A DNA stretch of 64,000 nt from Ralstonia sp. UNC404CL21Col (lineage in GTDB: Bacteria > Pseudomonadota > Gammaproteobacteria > Burkholderiales > Burkholderiaceae), in assembly GCF_000620465.1 (NCBI RefSeq), contig NZ_JIBE01000007.1, positions 62,001-126,000 of the forward strand. Direction: 5' to 3'. The first letter of the stretch is position 1; each line of letters begins with the position of its first letter. The position numbers and the translations under genes are program-made. The notes below the pieces were generated by a model that was not told where the DNA came from, made no database searches, and was given only the letters and a program-made list of their open reading frames with translations. Shown here piece by piece: positions 16,571-26,632 of this stretch.

Positions 16571-17899
16571 TTATTCGGACGTAGGGCGTTGCAGGCGATA
16601 TTCGGCGCTGCGGGCATGCGCCTGCAGGCCTTCGCCGTAGGCCAGCTCGGCAGCAATCTCGCCCAGCATCTGCGCGCCGGCTTCGCTCACCTCGATCAGG
16701 CTCGAGCGCTTGATGAAGTCGTACACGCCCAACGGCGACGAGAAGCGCGCCGTGCGCGACGTGGGCAGCACGTGGTTCGGGCCTGCGCAGTAGTCGCCCA
16801 GCGATTCGCTGGTGTACTTGCCGAGGAAGATCGCGCCGGCGTGGCGGATACGCTCGGCCCACTGGCGCGGGTTCTCTGCCGAAATCTCCAGATGCTCCGG
16901 CGCGATGTCGTTGGCGATGTCGCACGCCTCTTCCATGTCGCGCACCTTGATGAGCGCACCGCGGCCCGACAGCGACTCGGCAATCACGCTCCGGCGCGGC
17001 ATGTCTTCGAGCTGACGGTTGATGCTGGCTTCCACCTGCGCGATGAACTCAGCGTTCGGGCACAGCAGAATCGACTGAGCCAGCTCGTCGTGCTCGGCCT
17101 GCGAGAACAGGTCCATCGCCACCCAGTCCGGATCGGTCGTGCCATCGCAGATGACGAGGATTTCCGATGGACCGGCAATCATGTCGATCCCAACCGTGCC
17201 GAACACGCGGCGCTTGGCCGCCGCCACATAGGCGTTGCCGGGGCCGACGATCTTGTCGACGGCGGGGACGGTCTCCGTGCCGTAAGCCAGCGCACCCACA
17301 GCCTGCGCGCCGCCGATGGTGAACACGCGGTCCACCCCGGCGATGCACGCCGCAGCCAGCACGAGGTCATTGCGCACGCCACCGGGCGTGGGCACAACCA
17401 TGATGATTTCCTTGACGCCCGCCACGCGTGCCGGGATCGCGTTCATCAGCACCGACGACGGGTATGCCGCCTTGCCGCCCGGCACGTAAATGCCTACGCG
17501 GTCGAGCGGCGTCACCTTCTGGCCAAGCACCGTGCCATCGGCCTCGGCGTATTCCCAGCTGTGCGTGCCGCACTCGATCTTCTGCTTCTCGTGATACGCA
17601 CGCACGCGGGCGGCGGCGGCTTCCAGCGCCGCGCGGCGCTTGGGCTCCAGGCCGTCCAGCGCAGCCTGCAGCACGGTCGGCGACAGTTCCAGCGCGGCTA
17701 CGCTGTCGGCTTCGATGCGGTCGAAGCGGTGCGTGGCTTCCAGCACGGCAGCATCGCCGCGCGCCTTCACGTCGGCCAGGATCTGCGCAGCGGCGCGGTC
17801 GATGGCTTCGTCTTCGCTCGCTTCGAACGCGAGCACCTGGCGCAGTTGCGCCGCGAATCCGGCGTCGGCCGAATCCAGCTTACGAATGGTCAGGCTCAT
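16571..17899 (-). CDS. hisD: Histidinol dehydrogenase HisD
   Basis: 442-residue zinc enzyme performing the last two oxidations to histidine. NAD-binding and zinc motifs are clear: [61 protein letters not shown] (zinc ligands) and [19 protein letters not shown]. The start overlaps hisG by four bases (ATGA). Normal length. Confidence 0.97.
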   Translation of the reverse strand: MSLTIRKLDSADAGFAAQLRQVLAFEASEDEAIDRAAAQILADVKARGDAAVLEATHRFDRIEADSVAALELSPTVLQAALDGLEPKRRAALEAAAARVRAYHEKQKIECGTHSWEYAEADGTVLGQKVTPLDRVGIYVPGGKAAYPSSVLMNAIPARVAGVKEIIMVVPTPGGVRNDLVLAAACIAGVDRVFTIGGAQAVGALAYGTETVPAVDKIVGPGNAYVAAAKRRVFGTVGIDMIAGPSEILVICDGTTDPDWVAMDLFSQAEHDELAQSILLCPNAEFIAQVEASINRQLEDMPRRSVIAESLSGRGALIKVRDMEEACDIANDIAPEHLEISAENPRQWAERIRHAGAIFLGKYTSESLGDYCAGPNHVLPTSRTARFSSPLGVYDFIKRSSLIEVSEAGAQMLGEIAAELAYGEGLQAHARSAEYRLQRPTSE

Positions 17900-18585
17900 G
17901 CGGGTTCCCCAGCACGCTCGTCCTGGGCGGAGGCGCGCTCGAAAGCGTCGAGGATGGGCGCCAGCCGGTCACGCTTGAGTTTCAGCGCGGCCTGGTTGAC
18001 AACGAGTCGGGACGAGATCTGCACGATCTCCTCCACCTCGACGAGGTTGTTCGCGCGCAGCGTGCCGCCCGTGCTGACGAGGTCGACGATGGCGTCAGCC
18101 AGGCCCACCAGCGGGCCCAGCTCCATCGAGCCGTACAGCTTGATCAGGTCGACGTGCACGCCCTTCTTGGCGAAGTGCTCGCGCGCGGTATTCAGATACT
18201 TCGTCGCGACCGACAGGCGCGCGCCCTGGCGCACCGCGTTGGCGTAATCGAAGCCCTTGGGCACCGCCACCGACATGCGGCAGCGGGCGATGTTCAGGTC
18301 GATGGGCGCATACAGGCCCGCCATGCCGTGCTCCATCAGCACGTCGCGGCCGGCCACGCCGAAGTCCGCCGCGCCGTATTGCACGTAGGTGGGCACGTCG
18401 GAAGCGCGCACGATGATCACGCGCAGCGCAGGGTCGGAGGTCGGCAGGATCAGCTTGCGCGAGGTTTCCGGATCTTCGGTCACCTCGATGCCGGCGGCCT
18501 TCAGCAGCGGCAGCGTCTCTTCAAAGATGCGCCCTTTGGACAACGCCAGCGTGAGCTGGTTGGAGGCGGACTGGAATGCGTTCAT
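17896..18585 (-). CDS. hisG: ATP phosphoribosyltransferase HisG, short form
   Basis: 229-residue catalytic subunit for the first step of histidine synthesis. The start [23 protein letters not shown] is the family N-terminus. The PRPP loop region is [14 protein letters not shown] and the ATP-binding area includes LTLALSKGR. The C-terminal ACT-like regulatory domain of long HisG is missing. Short HisG needs HisZ as regulatory partner, and no hisZ is in this window. It is the first his gene of the run, 19 nt after murA. Confidence 0.95.
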   Translation of the reverse strand: MNAFQSASNQLTLALSKGRIFEETLPLLKAAGIEVTEDPETSRKLILPTSDPALRVIIVRASDVPTYVQYGAADFGVAGRDVLMEHGMAGLYAPIDLNIARCRMSVAVPKGFDYANAVRQGARLSVATKYLNTAREHFAKKGVHVDLIKLYGSMELGPLVGLADAIVDLVSTGGTLRANNLVEVEEIVQISSRLVVNQAALKLKRDRLAPILDAFERASAQDERAGEPA

Positions 18586-18604
18586 GACCGGCGGGTTCCT
18601 TACC

Positions 18605-20205
<1,601 letters not shown>

Positions 20206-20264
20206 GGCCGTCCCTTCTCCTGCAAAACGTTAGGGTGAGCGTCGTTCGTTTTGTTATCGACGCG

Positions 20265-21053
20265 TCAATGGCGCAGCTTGTAGCCCGTGCGCAGCATCTG
20301 CAGGGCCACTCCCCCCACCACGACCAGCGCGATCAGCATCACGCCGAGGCTCGTCGCCACCGGCACATCGGACACGCCGAAGAAGCCGTAGCGGAAGCCG
20401 TCGATCATGTAGAAGAACGGGTTGGCGTGGGACACCGCCTGCCAGAACGGCGGCAGTGAATGAATGGAATAGAACACGCCCGCCAGGAAGGTGGCCGGCA
20501 CGATCAGAAAGTTCTGGAACGCAGCGAGCTGGTCGAACTTTTCAGCCCAGATACCGGCGATCAGCCCCAAGGTGCCCAGCACGCTCGCGCCCAGCACGGC
20601 AAACACGATGATCCACAGCGGCTGCGCGAAGTGTAGGTGCGCAAACAAGGTCGTCACGACGAGCACACCGGTCCCCACCGCCAACCCGCGAATGATGGAG
20701 GCGCACACATACGCGCCGAACATCTCCCAGTGCGACAGCGGCGGCAGCATGATGAACACCAGGTTGCCGGTGATCTTCGACTGGATGAGCGACGACGAGC
20801 TGTTTGCGAATGCGTTCTGCAGCACGCTCATCATCACCAGGCCCGGCACCAGGAAGGCGGTGTAGCTCAACTGGTCGAACACCTTGACGCGATCTTCGAG
20901 CACGTGGCCGAAGATCAGCAGATACAGCAGCGCCGTCAGCACCGGCGCGGCGACGGTCTGGAAGCTCACCTTCCAGAAGCGCAGGACTTCCTTGTACAGC
21001 AGCGTGCGGAAACCGACCCAACGGCCCGGCAAGCTCTCGGGAATGGCATTCAT
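20265..21053 (-). CDS. ABC-2 type exporter permease (YadH-like)
   Basis: 262-residue inner-membrane permease. The start MNAIPESLPGRW was chosen because it overlaps the ATPase stop (ATGA); the longer frame runs back through the ATPase gene. Six hydrophobic spans are visible, with the ABC-2 signature region FQNFLIVPATFLAGVFYSI and a following NPFFYMIDGFRYGF. It pairs with the next gene upstream to form an exporter. The substrate is unknown; placement between mla genes and murA suggests an envelope lipid or glycan. Confidence 0.93.
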   Translation of the reverse strand: MNAIPESLPGRWVGFRTLLYKEVLRFWKVSFQTVAAPVLTALLYLLIFGHVLEDRVKVFDQLSYTAFLVPGLVMMSVLQNAFANSSSSLIQSKITGNLVFIMLPPLSHWEMFGAYVCASIIRGLAVGTGVLVVTTLFAHLHFAQPLWIIVFAVLGASVLGTLGLIAGIWAEKFDQLAAFQNFLIVPATFLAGVFYSIHSLPPFWQAVSHANPFFYMIDGFRYGFFGVSDVPVATSLGVMLIALVVVGGVALQMLRTGYKLRH

Positions 21054-22024
21054 GCAGCGGGCTCCAGCGCAGAATCGGGAATGGCAGGCGTTTGGGGGCC
21101 GACGGGCAATCCGCCTTCGCGGCGCATGATCTGCACGAACACGTCTTCCAGATCGGCCTTGGCGACTTCCATGTCGTCGATCTCGCAGCCGGCAAGGCGG
21201 CACGTGGAGAGAATCTGTTCGACCTCGCCGTAGCCCGACAGACGCAGACGCACACCGCGCTCGCCGTGGTTGCCAGGCAGGCGCAGGCTTTCGAGCGATG
21301 CCGGCAGCGCGCCCTTCGCAAAGCTCAGCACCAATTGCAGCCCGGCAAATTGCGACAGCAGATTCGCCGTGCGATCGAGTGCAACCACCTCGCCAAACTT
21401 GAGCATGGCAATGCGGTCGCACAGGGATTCGGCCTCTTCCAGATAGTGCGTGGTCAGCACGACGGTGTGGCCCTCGCGGTTCAGGCGCGAGATGAATTTC
21501 CACAGCGTCTGGCGCAACTCGACGTCCACCCCGGCGGTCGGCTCGTCCAGCACGATCACGGGCGGGCGATGTACCAGCGCCTGCGCCACCAGCACGCGAC
21601 GCTTCATGCCGCCCGACAGCGCGCGCATGTTGGCGTCGGCCTTGTTGGTCAGGTCCAGGTTGGCCATGACCTCGTCGATCCAGTCATCGTTCTTGGTCAA
21701 GCCGAAATAGCCCGACTGCAGGCGCAGCGTTTCGCGCACCGTGAAGAACGGATCGAACACCAGTTCCTGCGGCACCACGCCGAGCTTGCGCCGCGCGGTG
21801 CGGTAGTCGGAAACGACGTCGTGACCAAGCACGCGCACGCTGCCGGAATCGGCACGATTCAGGCCCGCGAGGATGGAGATCAGCGTGGTCTTGCCCGCGC
21901 CGTTGGGGCCCAGCAGGCCGAAAAACTCGCCCTGCTCGACAGACAGGCTCACGCCCTTGAGCGCTTGCAACGACTTGTAGCGCTTGCGGACGTCAGCGAT
22001 TTCGATGGCTTTCATGGCCGACAA
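21050..22024 (-). CDS. ABC exporter ATP-binding protein (YadG-like)
   Basis: 324-residue ATPase of the CcmA/NodI/YadG class. Walker A is GPNGAGKTTLISI, the signature is ALSGGMKRRVLVAQAL, Walker B is VIVLDEPTAGVD, and the H-loop is in VLTTHYLEEAESL. A C-terminal domain of about 100 residues follows, as in multidrug/lipid exporters. The first Met (MSAMKAI) or the second (MKAI) could start the protein. It overlaps the permease gene by four bases. Confidence 0.94.
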   Translation of the reverse strand: MSAMKAIEIADVRKRYKSLQALKGVSLSVEQGEFFGLLGPNGAGKTTLISILAGLNRADSGSVRVLGHDVVSDYRTARRKLGVVPQELVFDPFFTVRETLRLQSGYFGLTKNDDWIDEVMANLDLTNKADANMRALSGGMKRRVLVAQALVHRPPVIVLDEPTAGVDVELRQTLWKFISRLNREGHTVVLTTHYLEEAESLCDRIAMLKFGEVVALDRTANLLSQFAGLQLVLSFAKGALPASLESLRLPGNHGERGVRLRLSGYGEVEQILSTCRLAGCEIDDMEVAKADLEDVFVQIMRREGGLPVGPQTPAIPDSALEPAA

Positions 22025-22266
22025 AGTGAACTACTCTGCGCATATCGTTGCCATGAATCGACGTGGCGATCACGGCAGCGGACGCCGCACACGGCGACGG
22101 CAGAGCGACAAACCCAGAATTATAGGGGAACTGGACCAACTCACGGCGTCACCACTGAAGACGCCGAACCGCGAATGCCAGGGACGCCCGCGACGCCCCG
22201 GCCGGAGCGCGGCATCGCGATGTCGGGTTCAGGGCAATCGCCCTGCGCCCTGCACCGGACGCCGCC

Positions 22267-22578
22267 TCAATGTCGTGCGTGATGGTGGTCGGCAGTGGCC
22301 GGCGCAAGGGCCAGCAGAGATTCCACGCCGTACAGCGCGGCGAGGTTGGACAGCGCTCGCGGAGCGCCTGCGATATCGAGTGCGATACCGGCATCCTGCG
22401 CCGTGCGCTGCCACGACAGCAGCACCGCCAGCGCAGACGAATCGACCTGCGACAAGCCGGCGCAATCGACGTGCAACGCGGCAATGCCGGCTTCGCGCGC
22501 CTGACCAAGCTGCGCCTCGCCCTCGCGCAGAACGCGCGGCGCTTCGCGGTGAGTCAGCGGGCCGGACAAGGTCAACAT
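22267..22578 (-). CDS. mlaB: STAS-domain protein MlaB
   Basis: 103-residue single STAS domain. The core HVDCAGLSQVDSSALAVLLSW carries the invariant Ser of MlaB, which in E. coli contacts and regulates the MlaF ATPase. Several longer frames overlap this region on both strands; only this one shows family sequence. It is in the mla operon, 74 nt after mlaC. A His-rich C-terminus (HHHARH) is unusual but unexplained. Confidence 0.9.
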   Translation of the reverse strand: MLTLSGPLTHREAPRVLREGEAQLGQAREAGIAALHVDCAGLSQVDSSALAVLLSWQRTAQDAGIALDIAGAPRALSNLAALYGVESLLALAPATADHHHARH

Positions 22579-22652
22579 GGCGGAAATGGGGGCACCAGAA
22601 AAAGAAACAGCGGCCAGAGCTGACCGCTGTGTCGATTCTACCGGAAGGCGGC

Positions 22653-23288
22653 TTACTTTGCCGGGCCCTTCTCAAGCTGCGCGTTGCGCTCGTTCAGGAA
22701 GCTCACCAGGCCAGCCACCCCGCCGCGCTTGCTGATGACATCGGCAAACTGGTTCTTGTAGGTTTCCGACAGCCACAGGCCGCTGATGTTGATGTCGTAC
22801 ACCTTCCAGCCACCGGCCGTCTTCTCGAGGCGGTAGTCCAAGGCCACCGGCTCGCCGTTGTTGTTCACGGTCGAGCGCACCACGACGTCGGTGTCGTCGG
22901 CGGCCGCACGGAACGGCTTGTACGAAACGGTCTGATTCTTCACGTTCGACAGCGCGCCGGCGTAAGTGCGGATCAGCAGGGTCTTGAAGCCTTCCTGGAT
23001 CTGTTGCTGCTGCTCCGGCGACGCCTGGGTCCAGAAGCGGCCCATGGCGATCTGCGTGGTGCGCTTGAAATCGGCGCGCGGCACAATCTTTTGATCGACC
23101 AGCTGGAACACCTTGGCCATGTTGCCGCTGCGGAGTTCCGGATCGCTCTTGATGGTGGTGAGCACATCGTCCACAGCCGTCTTGACGGTCGCTTGTGCGT
23201 CGGCTTCTTGAGCATGAACCGGGGCAGCTGCCACGGCTGCCGTCAGCGTGAGGCCTACGAAGAGGGAGCGGAGAAGCTTGTTCAACAT
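22653..23288 (-). CDS. mlaC: Periplasmic phospholipid-binding protein MlaC
   Basis: 211-residue periplasmic shuttle carrying phospholipids between MlaA at the outer membrane and MlaFEDB at the inner membrane. The Sec signal peptide ends at HAQ near residue 27. The MlaC/Ttg2D fold is indicated by KVFQLVDQKIVPRADFKRTTQIAMG, EGFKTLLIRTYAGAL and GGWKVYDINISGLWL split by family landmarks. Normal length; it lies between mlaA and mlaB. Confidence 0.95.
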   Translation of the reverse strand: MLNKLLRSLFVGLTLTAAVAAAPVHAQEADAQATVKTAVDDVLTTIKSDPELRSGNMAKVFQLVDQKIVPRADFKRTTQIAMGRFWTQASPEQQQQIQEGFKTLLIRTYAGALSNVKNQTVSYKPFRAAADDTDVVVRSTVNNNGEPVALDYRLEKTAGGWKVYDINISGLWLSETYKNQFADVISKRGGVAGLVSFLNERNAQLEKGPAK

Positions 23289-23440
23289 ATCGCGTCCTTA
23301 TAGTGTGATTTTCGGGTCGCTTGCAGCACATTCACTGCAATCTTGCTGGCGATTAGAACAGACCGTCCGCTGCCAAGTTCGCGCGGCACGGCCTGTTTTA
23401 CGCCTTGTCACCATTGTGGCGACGGTGTTACGTGGTCCGC

Positions 23441-24244
23441 TCAGCGGCGGAATACCGGCCAGTTCGGCGTGAAGCGCTGATACGGCGAAACCGTGGCGTC
23501 ACCGGTATCCGGCGACGTCTTGCTGTCCTGATCCTCCGGCAGGTTGCCGTCATAGATCAGGTAGCGGCGGCGCTGCAGGTAGGCGTCGCGCAGGAAGGTG
23601 TACTTGTCGACCGCGGCCTGCTCGAACACATTGCTCGCGCCGAGCAGATTGGCACGCACATCGATCACACGCAGCGCGGCCAGCGAATAGGTGATCGTGC
23701 TGTCGTGCCAGTACGTGAGCGGATCCATCTGCCAGTCGACCAGGAAACCCACGGTGTCACGCGCGGTGCTGGGGCCGAGCAACGGCCACACGACGTACGG
23801 GCCGGATGGCACACCCCACACGCCCAGCGTCTGGCCGAAGTCTTCCTTGTGCTTGGGCAGGCCGGCGTCCGATGCAATGTCGATCAGGCCACCCAGACCC
23901 AGCACGGTGTTGATCGCCACGCGCATGGTGTCTTCCAGCGCCGCCGTGCCCTTCAATTGCAGCAGGTTGTTGACGGCCGAATAGACATCGCCCGCGTTCG
24001 AGAAAAAGTTCGATACCGCAGTGCGCGCCGGCGACGGCACGACATCGACGTACGTCTGGGCAACGGGCTTCAACACGCCCTTGTCGAGGTCTTCGTTGAT
24101 GCGGAAGACTTCGCGATTGAAGGGTTCCAGCGGGTCTGCCGGATTCGCATTCGGCCCGGTGGCACAGCCGGCCAGCAGCGTGGCGCCTGCGGCCACGGCC
24201 AGCGCAAAGCAGCGCAACGTACGGATAGATGTTGTTGTTTTCAT
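23441..24244 (-). CDS. mlaA: Outer-membrane phospholipid transport lipoprotein MlaA (VacJ)
   Basis: 267-residue lipoprotein; the lipobox LLAGC puts the acylated Cys near residue 27. The family core is clear: DPLEPFNREVFRINEDLDK, NFFSNAGDVYSAVNN, EDFGQTLGVWGVPSGPYVVWPLLGPS (in pieces) and RDTVGFLVDWQ. It removes phospholipids from the outer leaflet. In E. coli mlaA lies away from the mla operon; here it lies between mlaD and mlaC, three bases from mlaD. The C-terminal 30 residues are polar and probably disordered. Confidence 0.95.
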   Translation of the reverse strand: MKTTTSIRTLRCFALAVAAGATLLAGCATGPNANPADPLEPFNREVFRINEDLDKGVLKPVAQTYVDVVPSPARTAVSNFFSNAGDVYSAVNNLLQLKGTAALEDTMRVAINTVLGLGGLIDIASDAGLPKHKEDFGQTLGVWGVPSGPYVVWPLLGPSTARDTVGFLVDWQMDPLTYWHDSTITYSLAALRVIDVRANLLGASNVFEQAAVDKYTFLRDAYLQRRRYLIYDGNLPEDQDSKTSPDTGDATVSPYQRFTPNWPVFRR

Positions 24245-24247
24245 GGT

Positions 24248-24769
24248 TTATTTGCTCCCACTGCCCTCGGCCGGCTTGGCTGCGCCGGCACCGCCATTTC
24301 CGCTGCCAGCGCCGGCATCCGCTGCCTTGCTGTAGAGGAACTGGCTGATCAGGTTTTCCAGCACCACCGCCGACTGCGTCATGGTGATTTTGCTGCCGCT
24401 GGCCAGCATGGCCGAATCGCCGCCCGGCTCGATGCCCACGTACTGCTCGCCCAGCAGACCCGATGTCAGGATCTTGGCCGAGCTGTCCTTCGGAAATTGA
24501 TAGCGCTGGTCCATCTCCAGCACGGCAATCGCCTGATAGCTCTTGTCGTCGAACAGGATTTGCGACACACGGCCGACCACCACGCCCGAACTCTTGACCG
24601 GGGCACGCACCTTCAACCCGCCGATGTTGTCGAACGCCGCCTTCACCTGGTAGGTCTTGGCAAACGAGAACGAACTCATATTGCCCGCCTTGAGCGCCAG
24701 GAACAGCAGCGCGATGATGCCTACCAGAACGAACAGGCCGACCCAGAAATCGAGGACGCTTTTACGCAT
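24248..24769 (-). CDS. mlaD: MCE-domain protein MlaD
   Basis: 173-residue inner-membrane anchored MCE protein that forms the hexameric lipid channel of the Mla complex. One membrane helix near residues 8-28 (LFVLVGIIALLFLAL) is followed by the MCE domain FDNIGGLKVRAPVKSSGVVVGRV (in pieces) and LLGEQYVGIEPGG. The tail is Gly/Ala-rich low complexity. It is located between mlaE and mlaA in the usual order. Confidence 0.96.
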   Translation of the reverse strand: MRKSVLDFWVGLFVLVGIIALLFLALKAGNMSSFSFAKTYQVKAAFDNIGGLKVRAPVKSSGVVVGRVSQILFDDKSYQAIAVLEMDQRYQFPKDSSAKILTSGLLGEQYVGIEPGGDSAMLASGSKITMTQSAVVLENLISQFLYSKAADAGAGSGNGGAGAAKPAEGSGSK

Positions 24770-24806
24770 GATCTTTTCTCGTTGAACGCTAACGACAACC
24801 GGCGGC

Positions 24807-25574
24807 TCAGCTGAACATCAGCGCCGTGAGCACGAAATCCAGCGCCAGCACGGTGAGCGACGCGATCACCACCGTGCGGGTGGTCGCGCGGGAGACGCCT
24901 TCCGGCGTGGCCTTGGCCTCATACCCCTGATACAGGGCAATGAAGGTGACCGCCACACCAAACACGAAACTCTTGATGACGCCGTTCAGCACGTCGTCCA
25001 TGACATCGACACCAGCCTGCATCTGCGACCAGAACGCGCCCGGGTCCACACCAATCAGCCCCACGCCGACGAAGTATCCGCCCAGAATACCAACGGCACT
25101 GAAAATCGCCGCCAGCAGCGGCATGGCGATGAAGCCCGCCCAGAAGCGGGGCGCCAGCACGCGGGCCAGCGGATCGACGGCCATCATTTCCATGGCGATC
25201 AGCTGTTCGCCGGCTTTCATCAGGCCAATCTCGGCGGTGAGCGAGGTGCCGGCGCGACCGGCAAACAACAAGGCCGTCACCACCGGGCCCAGCTCGCGCA
25301 CCAGCGACAGCGCCACCAGCAGGCCCAGCGCCTGTTCGGAGCCGTAGCGGTTGAGCGTGTTGTACCCCTGCAAGCCGAGCACGAAACCGACGAACAGACC
25401 CGACACCGCGATGATGATGAACGAATCGTTGCCGACGAAGCGCAACTGCTCAACGACCAGACGCGGGCGGCGCAGCACATCGCCGGAAGCGGCAATCAGT
25501 GAAATCAACGTGCGTGCGGCGTAGCCGAAGCGGCTGATCAGCACCAGAACGAAGCGGCCGATGGTGGAAATCAT
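24807..25574 (-). CDS. mlaE: Phospholipid ABC transporter permease MlaE
   Basis: 255-residue permease of the MlaE/TrgD1 family. The conserved regions LVRELGPVVTALLFAGRAGTSLTAEIG (in pieces), MKAGEQLIAMEMMAVDP and PRFWAGFIAMPLL are intact, with five to six membrane spans. It dimerises and binds the MlaF ATPase. The first bases overlap the mlaF stop (ATGA), indicating coupled translation. Confidence 0.96.
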   Translation of the reverse strand: MISTIGRFVLVLISRFGYAARTLISLIAASGDVLRRPRLVVEQLRFVGNDSFIIIAVSGLFVGFVLGLQGYNTLNRYGSEQALGLLVALSLVRELGPVVTALLFAGRAGTSLTAEIGLMKAGEQLIAMEMMAVDPLARVLAPRFWAGFIAMPLLAAIFSAVGILGGYFVGVGLIGVDPGAFWSQMQAGVDVMDDVLNGVIKSFVFGVAVTFIALYQGYEAKATPEGVSRATTRTVVIASLTVLALDFVLTALMFS

Positions 25575-26404
25575 CGCGCACCTCCGTCCTTGCCCAGACC
25601 GAAGTCATCGGCCAGCGGCGCCCCGGGATAGTGGAACGGCACGGGGCCGTCTGCCTCGCCGTGCACGAACTGGCGCACGAACGGATCGGTCGATGCGGTC
25701 AGCTCGGCCGGCGTGCCCTCGGCGGCAATGCCACCGTTGGCAATGAAATAGACGTAATCGGCAATGTGGAACGTTTCCTGTACGTCGTGCGAGACGATGA
25801 TGCTCGTGGCGCCCAGCGCGTCGTTCAGCTTGCGGATCAGCGAGGCAGTCAGGCCCAACGAGATCGGGTCCAGCCCGGCGAACGGCTCGTCGTAGAGGAT
25901 GAGCGACGGGTCCAGCGCAATCGCGCGGGCGAGCGCCACGCGCCGCGCCATGCCGCCGGAAATCTCCGAGGGCATCAGGTCGCGCGCCCCGCGCAGGCCG
26001 ACGGCGTTCAGCTTCATCAGCACCAGATCGCGGATGAGCGGCTCAGGCAGCTCGGTATGTTCGCGCAGCGGAAATGCCACGTTGTCGAACACGGACAGAT
26101 CGGTAAACAGCGCCCCAAACTGGAACAGCATGCCCATCTGGCGGCGGGCGTCGTACAGCGCGCGCTTGTCCATGGCGCCGATGTCCTGGCCGTGCACGCG
26201 CACAGTGCCCGCGGCGGCGCTCACCTGGCCGCCAATCAGCCGGAGAATCGTCGTCTTGCCGCAGCCGGAGCCGCCCATGACGGCCACCACGCTGCCCTTC
26301 GGCACGCGCATGCACAGGCCGGACAGGATGCGCCGCGCACCTGGCTGGTAGGCGAAATCGACCTGATCGAGTTCGACAACGGCGTTGGAAGGCTGGGTGG
26401 ACAC
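25571..26404 (-). CDS. mlaF: Phospholipid ABC transporter ATPase MlaF
   Basis: ATPase of the Mla complex. Walker A is GGSGCGKTT, the signature ISGGMARRVALARAI, Walker B LILYDEPFAGLDP, and the H-loop is in IIVSHDVQETF. The GTG start (VSTQPSNAVVELDQV) gives 277 residues, close to the E. coli length. An ATG at 26500 would add 32 atypical residues, and it overlaps a TATAAT sequence that more likely belongs to the promoter. First gene of the mla operon. Confidence 0.92.
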   Translation of the reverse strand: MSTQPSNAVVELDQVDFAYQPGARRILSGLCMRVPKGSVVAVMGGSGCGKTTILRLIGGQVSAAAGTVRVHGQDIGAMDKRALYDARRQMGMLFQFGALFTDLSVFDNVAFPLREHTELPEPLIRDLVLMKLNAVGLRGARDLMPSEISGGMARRVALARAIALDPSLILYDEPFAGLDPISLGLTASLIRKLNDALGATSIIVSHDVQETFHIADYVYFIANGGIAAEGTPAELTASTDPFVRQFVHGEADGPVPFHYPGAPLADDFGLGKDGGAR

Positions 26405-26498
26405 GGTGGAGTTCGGTGCAGAGGGCTCGACGGGTTGGCGGCTATGCAGGGCCGCATCTTGTTGTCTTGGCTGCCGCACCAGCTTGGCGCGGCCCGCC

Positions 26499-26504
26499 AT
26501 TATA
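26499..26504 (-). promoter_or_regulatory. Candidate -10 box for the mla operon
   Basis: Minus-strand TATAAT lies about 95 bp upstream of the proposed GTG start of mlaF, in an otherwise GC-rich stretch. No good -35 hexamer is seen at 16-18 bp upstream. It supports transcription beginning downstream of 26500, which argues against the longer mlaF reading frame. Confidence 0.4.
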
Positions 26505-26632
26505 GGGGGAAACCCGCGTGCCCCGCCGGTCACGCTGCGCTTACCGACACGGTGTGTGGCTTGGGCGCCGCGCTGCCCGCACGCGACCCTTGCAGGTGGC
26601 GGAAGACAGTGCACACGCTGCGAGAAAGCGGC

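Noticed and set aside
22149-22675. Alternative overlapping frames around mlaB
   Set aside because: Only the frame at 22267-22578 encodes a STAS core; the others are Arg-rich shadows.
26404-26614. MlaF N-terminal extension to 26500 or 26614
   Set aside because: Added residues do not resemble MlaF, and the ATG at 26500 lies within a TATAAT -10 sequence.
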